A stretch of DNA of 12,687 bases from positions 1-12,687 of the forward strand of contig WJIO01000426.1 of assembly GCA_014730235.1 (NCBI GenBank), written 5' to 3'. Both the position numbers and the translations under genes were made by a program. The DNA comes from Candidatus Poribacteria bacterium. GTDB taxonomy: Bacteria; Poribacteria; DTPJ01; WJIO01. The first letter of the stretch is position 1. The number at the start of each line of letters is the position of its first letter. The notes below the pieces were generated by a model. The model saw only the letters and a list, made by a program, of their open reading frames with translations. It had not been told where the DNA came from and did not search any database. Positions 6,770 to 12,687 of this stretch are shown here, in pieces.

Positions 6770-7150
6770 GAGGTTCAATCTTTAGCTCCATTGAAATTAA
6801 GCTCAGGTAAATTTTCTCCTCAGACGGAAAAAATGCCTGATACTAAAACTTCATTCAATGACGATGCACAGTCGCCAAAATCACCACAATTACAGGAAGA
6901 AGCGCAATCTTCACAGGCAAGGGATTCATTGGAAAATGAGATAAAAAGCTTTGCGGAGGAGTCGGAAAAAATTGATCTTTCTAACAGTCGTATTTCGTTC
7001 TCAGAAGACCAGGATACTGGCGCGACTGTGATAAAGATAATTGATAATAAAACCGATGAAGTAATCAAGCAGATACCACCTGAAGAAATACTGAAATTAA
7101 GAAAGAGGATTGGAGAAATGCTTGGGCTTCTTCTGGATAAGAAGGTTTAA
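6767..7150 (+). CDS. flaG: FlaG family flagellar protein
   Basis: 127 aa. The N-terminal half (1 to about 55) is polar, Ser/Gln-rich and probably disordered. The C-terminal half, about 70-127, is the FlaG domain: ISFSEDQDTGATVIKIIDNKT, then DEVIKQIPPEEILKLRKRIGEMLGLLLDKKV. The V-I-K-Q-I-P-P-E-E-x-L signature is diagnostic. FlaG proteins affect filament length and often sit beside fliD, as here (38-base gap). Translation starts at TTG. The next gene begins 30 bases after the stop and in the same frame, so a readthrough fusion would be possible in principle, but nothing suggests it happens. Confidence 0.9.
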   Translation: MEVQSLAPLKLSSGKFSPQTEKMPDTKTSFNDDAQSPKSPQLQEEAQSSQARDSLENEIKSFAEESEKIDLSNSRISFSEDQDTGATVIKIIDNKTDEVIKQIPPEEILKLRKRIGEMLGLLLDKKV

Positions 7151-7180
7151 ACTGTAAAGCAAGTAGAGTTCATAAGTGTT

Positions 7181-7909
7181 ATGCCCACAGAATATCTGTA
7201 TCCAAATTCAGAGGATAACCTGATTGAAAGAGCAAAATCTGTCGCTCATAGTCTGAATAATATGATGTCCATAGTTTTGACAAATTCTCAGTTGGCCATG
7301 GAGCATATAAACAATTCGGACAATAAATCGTATAAAGAGATATTAGATTGCCTTAAGGATATTGCCACAGCTACGGCTGATAGCGGTATTCTGGTTCACC
7401 ACTTCCAGAAATATCTGGATTCCCTGGTTGACGAAGAATATTCCCAACGGGATATAGAAATTTCCCCGGTTTTACCTCATCATCAATCTATCCTACCTCA
7501 TGAAAACAAAGATAAATCGTATAAATCGGTACAGAACATAAAACAGGTATCAATATTGATAATTGACGATGAAGATAAAATCCGCCATGCTCTTTCATAC
7601 GCTTTAACCCTGGCAGGACATCATGTTATAACGGCTTCAGATGGTGAAGAAGGCATATCTATTTTCAAGGATGGTTCTTACGATCTGGTATTTGTTGATC
7701 TCAAAATGCCGGATATGGACGGATGGGAAGTAATAAAGCAATTAAAATATATAGATCCCGATGTAATACTGGTCATTATGACTGGATGGCGGGTTAGTCT
7801 GGACGATAAAAGGCTACAGGAAAACGAAGTAGAAGCGGTAATCACAAAACCATTTGATCTTTCTGAAATAAATCGATTGCTTTACAAAATGCTAAATGAA
7901 GGTATATAA
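7181..7909 (+). CDS. DHp-like histidine phosphotransfer domain fused to a receiver, without kinase ATPase domain
   Basis: 242 aa, probably cytoplasmic. Residues about 12-85 form two helices matching the HisKA dimerisation/phosphotransfer pattern: helix 1 has AKSVAHSLNNMMSIV with H23 (codon CAT, 7247-7249) where kinases carry the phosphorylated histidine in the G-G-V-A-H-D-x-N-N-L form; helix 2 runs about 50-82. No N, G1, F or G2 ATP-binding boxes follow. A polar linker (about 85-120) leads to a complete receiver (121-240): D129/D130, phosphoacceptor D173, T201, K223. It has no DNA-binding domain. It is the last gene of the flagellin operon and converges with the next operon across a 9-base gap. 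The ATG at 7181 has no clear ribosome-binding site, and upstream in-frame codons up to the flaG stop give no better start. It could be a phosphorelay intermediate or a sink. The function is inferred. Confidence 0.85.
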   Translation: MPTEYLYPNSEDNLIERAKSVAHSLNNMMSIVLTNSQLAMEHINNSDNKSYKEILDCLKDIATATADSGILVHHFQKYLDSLVDEEYSQRDIEISPVLPHHQSILPHENKDKSYKSVQNIKQVSILIIDDEDKIRHALSYALTLAGHHVITASDGEEGISIFKDGSYDLVFVDLKMPDMDGWEVIKQLKYIDPDVILVIMTGWRVSLDDKRLQENEVEAVITKPFDLSEINRLLYKMLNEGI

Positions 7910-7918
7910 ACAGATTTA

Positions 7919-8473
7919 TTATATATTCTTAAGCACTTCGGTAACATTACGGGCAACAGATCTCTTAATCTCTTCACCTTTAGCCATTAGGTTTTCTTTA
8001 TGTGGACTGGGGTAACCACTGGTAGCAATGATCTTATTTGCGGTGTTGATGTATTCAATCATGGACTTTACACCTTCCAGAAGTCTTCTCTTGTATATTG
8101 ATGAAGCTCTCCATTTAGCCCTGGTCATAACCATGCCTATTTCATCTTTTTTGAAAGGTTTCAGTATATATTCATCCACCCCGCTTTTCATGGCCTCTTC
8201 AACACTGAATATCTCACTGTAACCAGTCATTACAACCACAGGCATACTGGGATTTATGCCCTTAATACTTTCCAGCAGTTGAAGTCCATTCATACCAGGC
8301 ATTTTCAGATCGGTCAAAACAGCATCAAAGGAACCATTATTGTTAAAAATTTCCAGGGCTTCTTCAGCATTTTCAGCCGTGATGATTTCTTTGGCCTGGT
8401 CTTCTAGCATTTCTGTGACCATCTCCCGCATCATTTCTTCATCATCTACAATTAATATCTTTTCAAAGTTCAT
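7919..8473 (-). CDS. Response regulator with receiver and C-terminal helical extension
   Basis: 184 aa. Receiver at 1-120: D10/D11, phosphoacceptor D55, T85-type switch in VVVMTGYS, and conserved lysine in ILKPF. Residues about 120-184 are helical and charged (RAKWRASSIYKRRLLEGVKSMIEYI...), with no HTH, GGDEF or other output signature I recognise, so output is probably by protein binding. It is the last gene of the flhG-fliA operon, starting 5 bases after the stop of the receiver-kinase gene, whose end supplies its ribosome-binding site. That kinase is the likely partner. It ends 9 bases from the converging DHp-receiver gene, with no proper terminator between them. Confidence 0.87.
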   Translation of the reverse strand: MNFEKILIVDDEEMMREMVTEMLEDQAKEIITAENAEEALEIFNNNGSFDAVLTDLKMPGMNGLQLLESIKGINPSMPVVVMTGYSEIFSVEEAMKSGVDEYILKPFKKDEIGMVMTRAKWRASSIYKRRLLEGVKSMIEYINTANKIIATSGYPSPHKENLMAKGEEIKRSVARNVTEVLKNI

Positions 8474-8478
8474 GATGC

Positions 8479-9612
8479 TTAGCCTTCATTTGCTATGGGT
8501 AAATATACATGAAATGTTGAACCTTTATTTTTTCGGCTTTCAACGGAAATAGCACCTTTATGCTTATTTATTATTCCGCTAACGGCTGAAAGTCCTAATC
8601 CTGCCCCCACAGTCTGTTTTGTGGTGAAAAAAGGCTCAAAAATGCGGTTAATTGTCTCCCGGTCTATACCAACGCCTTTATCTGTTATTGATGTAACCAA
8701 AAAATCGACATTTGTTTCTTCCGGTTCGCCAAAATATTTCTTTGTATCAAGTTTGTCTTTACTTATACTAATTGTTACAGGATCGCCATTGATGTTGGCT
8801 TCCTGGGCATTTATGAATATATTTGTAAAAGCCTGAAGCAGTTGCTCCGGGTCTCCCTTTATTGAAGGGACTTTTTCAGGGATCTGAATATCCACATTTA
8901 TCTTCTCAGACTTTTTATTTCCATATAAATAGACCATTTTGTTTAGCAATTCATCTATGTGGATTATACACATATCGCTTTTGCTGGCCCGGGAATACAT
9001 AAGAAGATTCTTTGTAAGGTCAGCGATGCGTTGGGATGCCTCAAGTATTCTATCGCTGTAGCGTATAGCTTTTTCATTACCCTCTACAGAGTTCTGAAGC
9101 ATATCAGCATATCCTATTACATTACCTATCAGGTTGTTTATGTTATGGGCAACTCCGCCAGCCAGAGTAGAAATACTTGCCATCTTCTGTGAGCGTAAAA
9201 GTTCTTTTTGATATTCCAGATTTTCTTCATTTGCCTCTTTGAGTTTTATTTGTGTACGAATCCTGGCCAATACCTCAGCAGGTTGAAAGGGTTTTGTTAT
9301 GTAATCTACAGCACCACATTCCAAACCTTTTACCTTATCAACGGTTTCGGATTTTGCAGTTATGAATATAACAGGTATATCTGCTGTAACCTGATTTTCC
9401 TTTAGTGAACGACACACCTCAAAACCGTCCATTTCAGGCATCATAATATCCAGAAGAATCAGGTCAGGTAATTCAGATACGGCCTTGTTATATCCATCAT
9501 TGCCATTATTTGATTGTATAGATTGATATCCAGCCTTCTGAATCAATTTTGACAACAGCAGTAAATTCATCCGTATATCATCTACAATAAGTATTTTGGG
9601 TGGATTGTTCAT
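8479..9612 (-). CDS. Receiver-histidine kinase (REC-HisKA-HATPase)
   Basis: 377 aa, soluble, no membrane segment. Receiver at 1-120: D11/D12, phosphoacceptor D55, T85, K107. A coiled linker covers 121-145. The HisKA domain has its H-box at 149-165 (TLAGGVAHNINNLIGNV) with H156. The HATPase has N-box FTNIFINAQEA (N268), G1 DKGVG (311-315), F-box EPFFTTK and G2 GAGLGL (336-341). All catalytic residues appear present, so this is the one apparently complete kinase in the window. The receiver placed before the kinase suggests the kinase is itself controlled by an upstream phosphodonor. It begins 8 bases after the SwrB-like gene and is followed 5 bases later by the response regulator. Membership of the fliA operon suggests a role in flagellar control or motility. 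The input signal is unknown. Confidence 0.9.
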   Translation of the reverse strand: MNNPPKILIVDDIRMNLLLLSKLIQKAGYQSIQSNNGNDGYNKAVSELPDLILLDIMMPEMDGFEVCRSLKENQVTADIPVIFITAKSETVDKVKGLECGAVDYITKPFQPAEVLARIRTQIKLKEANEENLEYQKELLRSQKMASISTLAGGVAHNINNLIGNVIGYADMLQNSVEGNEKAIRYSDRILEASQRIADLTKNLLMYSRASKSDMCIIHIDELLNKMVYLYGNKKSEKINVDIQIPEKVPSIKGDPEQLLQAFTNIFINAQEANINGDPVTISISKDKLDTKKYFGEPEETNVDFLVTSITDKGVGIDRETINRIFEPFFTTKQTVGAGLGLSAVSGIINKHKGAISVESRKNKGSTFHVYLPIANEG

Positions 9613-9620
9613 AACAATAT

Positions 9621-10538
9621 TTAACCTTTGGCTTTAGATTTATATATGTCCAGTATTAGATTAACTTCTCCAATAGGAATGTTGCTTCTTTTTGAAATTT
9701 CAAACCTATCTATCCCCAGCTTTGCCAACTTCAGGATCTTCTTATATTTACCCTGATAGGGGTTATCCTTTTCAAAATTATTAACTATATCCATTTTTTT
9801 ATTTTTTCCGCCTGATTTTCCTTTGCCTTTTTTAGGTATATCTATAATATCGGCAAAAGATTTTTTTTTCTTTAGATAATCCGGGGAATTTTCTATCATA
9901 CTATACAGTCTTTTTAATTTAAATCTCATATATATTAAGCCAGATACAAGAAGAATACATAAAAAAGTCTGTATTATATCATAATAAATCTGCATTAACT
10001 CGTTATCCATTGACATAAAAATCGGCAAAACCCTGGCGGACAGGTGCGATTTTTCATCTTTATTAATACTGGCTTTAGTAATATTTTCAACTTCTGGCTT
10101 TATTGCGTCTTTTGGTGTATCCAAAACCTTTGTATTCTGAGCAAAAACCACAGGAATTTTTTCCTTCATAATATCAACAGCTATTTGATTTGGGATTTCA
10201 AGAGGGATAACGTTAAAATAGTTTTTGTCTTTTAAATGTATATTAACAATAACCATATTTTCCAGAACATCCCGAAGGGTTACAATTCCTACCATATCGC
10301 TGTCGATATTCATGACTTTATTTATATTCCCCAGATTTGACTTTGGAAAATACAGGGAAAGTAACCGAGATTCGTGGGTATATTGAAACTGGTATTCGAC
10401 GGGTTTATCAAATTGGAAAACAATCCTGGTTCTGGTATCGTCAATATTTATCCAGGTGTTTGTCAATTCTGTACCATAAACAACAGGAATTATCACTAAA
10501 GACATAAAAATTGCTGTTATTATGGAGTAAATTTTCAT
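9621..10538 (-). CDS. SwrB-like bitopic membrane protein with extracytoplasmic beta domain
   Basis: 305 aa from the ATG at 10538. That ATG has GGAGGTGG six bases upstream; the upstream in-frame GTG at 10547 lies inside this ribosome-binding site, so I reject it. Order: signal peptide (1-22), an extracytoplasmic beta-rich region (about 25-125) whose alternating strands (TRIVFQFDKPVEYQF, LLSLYFPKS, IAVDI) resemble AMIN-type domains, a linker, a membrane segment (about 184-204, IIQTFLCILLVSGLIYMRF), a Lys-rich cytoplasmic stretch (221-250) and a C-terminal HTH-like motif (264-300: YKKILKLAKLGIDRFEISKR...PIGEVNLILDIYKS). That motif resembles the tail of SwrB/DUF2802/DUF6115 proteins. In Bacillus, swrB directly follows sigD and activates flagellar export. 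Here the gene lies two genes downstream of fliA. Role inferred: promoting basal body or export maturation. Confidence 0.75.
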   Translation of the reverse strand: MKIYSIITAIFMSLVIIPVVYGTELTNTWINIDDTRTRIVFQFDKPVEYQFQYTHESRLLSLYFPKSNLGNINKVMNIDSDMVGIVTLRDVLENMVIVNIHLKDKNYFNVIPLEIPNQIAVDIMKEKIPVVFAQNTKVLDTPKDAIKPEVENITKASINKDEKSHLSARVLPIFMSMDNELMQIYYDIIQTFLCILLVSGLIYMRFKLKRLYSMIENSPDYLKKKKSFADIIDIPKKGKGKSGGKNKKMDIVNNFEKDNPYQGKYKKILKLAKLGIDRFEISKRSNIPIGEVNLILDIYKSKAKG

Positions 10539-10571
10539 AATAACCACCTCCAGTATATAGCTGCATTAGTT

Positions 10572-10910
10572 TTAATCCGCCACAATATCTATGTGCTTGA
10601 TATTTTCTTCCGTCTCATCCTTTTCATGATCTTCTTTTTTTTGACGACGTTTTTTACGTTTACCATTACTCCTTTCTCTTGTACATTTCCTGTTTATTTC
10701 TGCTGATTCAGGCCCATGGGATGTCTGTACCTGGCTTTCTTTCTGTGCCTCTTTTTGCCGCATAGCCAGGGCGAACTGCTGTCGTTGAGTATCATCCCGC
10801 TGCTGCTGAGAGCCTTTAATTTTTGCTACATCTACCATTTTGGCAATTGTATTGTCTGCATCTATAGAACGTCCCACTTTTAACACCTCTGTCTGCTTTT
10901 GAATTATCAC
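10572..10910 (-). CDS. Small highly charged protein of unknown function, translationally coupled to fliA
   Basis: 112 aa. It starts with GTG at 10910 in the overlap TAGTG, where the last base-pair position of the fliA stop is the first of this start, so translation is probably coupled. I recognise no family. Residues 1-30 are mixed; 35-60 are Gln/Arg-rich and helical (GSQQQRDDTQRQQFALAMRQKEAQ); about 75-95 carry a strongly basic run (KRKKRRQKK), and the tail is acidic (EDHEKDETEEN). It has a single cysteine and no membrane segment or signal peptide. It is probably largely disordered or coiled, and cytoplasmic. Conserved placement between fliA and the SwrB-like gene would suggest a role with sigma-28 or the export apparatus, but that is untested. 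It does not show the FlgM anti-sigma pattern. Confidence 0.7.
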   Translation of the reverse strand: MIIQKQTEVLKVGRSIDADNTIAKMVDVAKIKGSQQQRDDTQRQQFALAMRQKEAQKESQVQTSHGPESAEINRKCTRERSNGKRKKRRQKKEDHEKDETEENIKHIDIVAD

Positions 10911-11668
10911 TAAGCGATACTTTCATTATATTTCGTTTCCTTTTCCGAAAATTTTAATTTAGAGTGCAAACGAATTATAGCGCTTGAATGAATCTGGCAT
11001 ACCCTTGACTCGGAAATATCCAGAGCTTTTCCTATCTCCTTCATGGTCATCTCTTCGTAGTAATATAGGGTTATCACAAGCCTTTCTTTTTTAGGTAAAG
11101 TGTCAATTGCATTGCTTAATAAAGCCTCTTTTTCGGCCTGGACAGTTTCCTCTTCCGGGCCCTTAGGATAACTGTTTTCACTGGATGGTATTTCCCCATC
11201 ATAAAAAGCATCTTCCAGGAGGAAAAGGGTCATTCTGTTTACTTCCATAAGCATATCATAATATTTTTCCAGCGATACTTCCAGAGCTTCTGCCAGCAGG
11301 CTTTCATCATGTGAGTCTTTACCTTCATTTTCAAGTTCCCGCATGGCTTTTTGTATACTTTTAGCTTTTTCACGGGTGGAATACGGAACCCAATTCATGG
11401 AACGTATTTCATCCATAATCGAACCATGAATCCGGTATTTGGCATAATTTTTAAAACCCGATCCCTTTGAAGCATCATAAGCCTCCAGAGCATTTACAAC
11501 TCCGATAATTCCGGCGTTAATTAGATCATCAACCTCCTGGGAAGGATTCGCATAGGAAGATAGTCTATAGGCAGAGAATTTCACATATGGCATACAGGCC
11601 ATTATAAGCTTCTCCCGAGCTTCTGGTTCTTTGGTATTTTCATATTCCTTCCATAGTTTCTCTATCAT
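10910..11668 (-). CDS. fliA: Flagellar sigma factor FliA (sigma-28)
   Basis: 252 aa, the normal FliA length. It directs RNA polymerase to late flagellar promoters. Region 2 (about 20-95) has VDDLINAGIIGVVNALEAYD, then FKNYAKYRIHGSIMDEIRSMNWVP; the G-S-I-x-D-E-I-R and W-V-P residues are typical of FliA. Region 3 covers about 105-155. Region 4 (about 185-240) has LPKKERLVITLYYYEEMTMKEIGKALDISESRVCQIHS, an HTH for the -35 element. The basic/polar residues after W-V-P read Y-S-T-R-E-K rather than the commoner R-S-V-R-R-K. Start ATG at 11668, overlapping the upstream membrane gene by 29 bases. Its promoters are visible in this window at 3157-3183 and possibly 3133-3160. A FlgM anti-sigma is not present here. 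Confidence 0.95.
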   Translation of the reverse strand: MIEKLWKEYENTKEPEAREKLIMACMPYVKFSAYRLSSYANPSQEVDDLINAGIIGVVNALEAYDASKGSGFKNYAKYRIHGSIMDEIRSMNWVPYSTREKAKSIQKAMRELENEGKDSHDESLLAEALEVSLEKYYDMLMEVNRMTLFLLEDAFYDGEIPSSENSYPKGPEEETVQAEKEALLSNAIDTLPKKERLVITLYYYEEMTMKEIGKALDISESRVCQIHSSAIIRLHSKLKFSEKETKYNESIA

Positions 11669-11894
11669 CTTTTTCTAACCCCTTTGCCGATTCCAGGGGT
11701 TTGGTATATTTCTGGATTACTGATATGAGCATATATCCCAACAAAGCTGTAATAGCAAAAGATACGGCCGTACGTTTTAATATGGTCACAGGCCTTGCGT
11801 TGGTAGCCAAACCAATAATCATACATAATATCGCCCCCCAAATTCCTGTTTTTTTAATAACCTTTCTTTTTATATTATCGGGAGAATTTTGCAT
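11640..11894 (-). CDS. Small two-TM membrane protein between flhG and fliA
   Basis: 84 aa from the ATG at 11894. A TTG at 11915 would add seven residues, and both starts lie inside the end of flhG, which suggests coupling. The protein has a basic N-terminus (NIKRKVIKK), a first hydrophobic segment (GIWGAILCMIIGLA), a short basic loop (RPVTILKR), a second segment (AVSFAITALLGYMLISVI) and a charged tail (KGLEKDDRETME). This predicts an inner-membrane hairpin with both ends in the cytoplasm. It overlaps fliA by 29 bases. I do not recognise the family. Small membrane proteins are often found at this position in flhG-fliA operons, so I call it real, with unknown function. Confidence 0.75.
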   Translation of the reverse strand: MQNSPDNIKRKVIKKTGIWGAILCMIIGLATNARPVTILKRTAVSFAITALLGYMLISVIQKYTKPLESAKGLEKDDRETMEGI

Positions 11895-12651
11895 TTGCCA
11901 GAATCCTGTCAGCAATGTTATTCATACATCGAGCCGCATTTGACTCAGGATATTTAAATATAAGCGGCTGCTGTGAGTATACGGAATCTGATACTAATGA
12001 ATCTTTCAGAATATATCCCATAAAATTTACCTTTACACTGAGAAATTGTCTGGTAGCCATAATAATCCGTTCCGCAACCTCCTCTGCCTGATTAGCGCTG
12101 TTTGTCATATTTACAATAAGGCCTATGTCAGTTGCTGATTGCGGATTTTTGGCTATTCCATTTAGCATTGAAAAAACCTTTATCATGGCATATGCGTCGG
12201 TAATGGCTGTAGGTTCAGGTGTTGTGATAACCATTATCTCATGAGCTATTAAACCGAATTCCAATACGTTCTGAGACATACCAGCGGCTGTATCAATAAG
12301 TAAAAGGTCAAAATCCTTTGTGGACTGGATCAAATCCCTGATTAACTTTGCCCTGTAGTCGTTGGAAAGATTAGCCAGTGATAATTTTCCTGAACTGGCC
12401 GGTATTACCACCAATCCGGCGGGGCCTTTGATAAAAATTTCCTCCAGACTTTTTTCACCGTTAATTACATGCTCAATATTATATTTCGGTTTAAGCTTTA
12501 AAATTACATCAAGGTTCGCTAATCCCAGATCAGCGTCAACAACCCCAACGCGATTGTCCTGAGCAGCAATGGCAATACCCAGATTTGCTGTTATACTTGT
12601 TTTTCCAACACCCCCCTTTCCACTGGTAAAGGCGATAGTGCGAACAGGCAT
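11875..12651 (-). CDS. flhG: FlhG/FleN-type MinD-like ATPase (flagellar number and placement)
   Basis: 258 aa from the ATG at 12651. Deviant Walker A at 10-17 (SGKGGVGKT with the signature lysine in KGG), switch I D39-A-D-L-G-L-A-N-L-D, and Walker B-like LLLIDTAAG (about 114-122). The tail ends CMNNIADRILANAKFSR, as in FlhG. FlhG controls flagellar number through the GTPase FlhF and the master regulator. Typical FlhG has an N-terminal D-Q-A-x-x-L-R helix that stimulates FlhF, and it is not present here. However, the frame stays open upstream to the window edge (12 more codons, no in-frame start), so the true start may lie outside and add it. There is no good ribosome-binding site just before 12651. 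The gene overlaps the next one by 20-41 bases. It is the first visible gene of the fliA operon. Confidence 0.88.
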   Translation of the reverse strand: MPVRTIAFTSGKGGVGKTSITANLGIAIAAQDNRVGVVDADLGLANLDVILKLKPKYNIEHVINGEKSLEEIFIKGPAGLVVIPASSGKLSLANLSNDYRAKLIRDLIQSTKDFDLLLIDTAAGMSQNVLEFGLIAHEIMVITTPEPTAITDAYAMIKVFSMLNGIAKNPQSATDIGLIVNMTNSANQAEEVAERIIMATRQFLSVKVNFMGYILKDSLVSDSVYSQQPLIFKYPESNAARCMNNIADRILANAKFSR

Positions 12652-12687
12652 GCTGGATCTTTCATTATAAAATTCTCCCTCTATATA

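Noticed and set aside
7903-7925. AT-only inverted repeat (TATATAA/TTATATA) as a terminator between the convergent genes
   Set aside because: A seven-pair A-T stem with a 9-base loop and no U-run is too weak; such repeats arise by chance in AT-rich sequence.
10545-10547. GTG as start of the SwrB-like protein
   Set aside because: It lies inside the GGAGGTGG ribosome-binding site of the ATG at 10538 and would spoil the clean signal peptide start.
10572-10910. The small charged protein as FlgM (anti-sigma-28)
   Set aside because: It lacks the FlgM C-terminal helical pattern that binds FliA, and its basic run and acidic tail do not match.
1-12687. CRISPR array, tRNA/rRNA genes, insertion sequence or prophage
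   Set aside because: No spaced direct repeats, no tRNA-like cloverleaf or rRNA sequence noticed, and no transposase, integrase or phage genes; the region reads as a coherent flagellar cluster.

Overview
The window is part of a flagellar gene cluster from an AT-rich, Gram-negative-type flagellated bacterium. Evidence for this is a complete late filament set (flagellin, FliS, FliD, FlaG), sigma-28 (FliA), an FlhG/FleN-type MinD ATPase and a FlrB/FlrC (FleS/FleR)-like regulatory pair. The neighbouring order flhG - small membrane gene - fliA matches the flhF-flhG-fliA block of polar flagellates, so flhF is predicted just beyond the right edge. The species cannot be fixed from sequence alone. Planctomycetota (Brocadiales-like) or a Desulfobacterota-type lineage would fit, but that is a guess.

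Layout. (1) Bases 1-737, + strand: the 3' part of a large surface/adhesion-type protein (IPT/TIG, SbsA-like Ig, LysM), closed by a strong hairpin terminator. (2) Bases 789-3086, - strand: a histidine-kinase-like protein followed by a sigma-54 activator of the FlrC/FleR type, separated by a 204-bp gap that carries a REP-like palindrome. (3) Bases 3087-3287: a divergent control region with a very good sigma-28 promoter reading into flagellin and an exact sigma-28 -10 box reading the other way. (4) Bases 3288-7909, + strand: flagellin, fliS, fliD, flaG, then an unusual protein that joins a phosphotransfer (DHp-like) helical pair to a receiver. A long stem-loop lies between flagellin and fliS. (5) Bases 7919-12687, - strand (transcribed right to left): flhG, a two-TM small protein, fliA, a small highly charged protein, a SwrB-like membrane protein, a receiver-histidine kinase and a receiver protein. 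These are tightly packed with overlaps or gaps of a few bases, except for 33 bp before the SwrB-like gene.

How it fits together. FliA made from the right-hand operon should drive the flagellin operon through the sigma-28 promoter at 3157-3183. FliS and FliD would chaperone and cap the filament, FlaG would tune its length, and FlhG would set flagellar number and place. The FlrC-like activator would act on earlier sigma-54 promoters, none of which I found here.

The most unusual feature is the signalling layer. Five proteins carry two-component domains. The FlrB-like kinase has glutamine where the phosphorylated histidine should be, although its ATPase half looks intact. The protein encoded at 7181-7909 is the reciprocal case: a good phospho-histidine helix pair with no ATPase, fused to a receiver. 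Together with the receiver-kinase/receiver pair at 7919-9612, this suggests a rewired, possibly split phosphorelay controlling the flagellum. A second point of interest is a SwrB-like C-terminal motif on a protein that also has an extracytoplasmic beta domain, encoded two genes after fliA.
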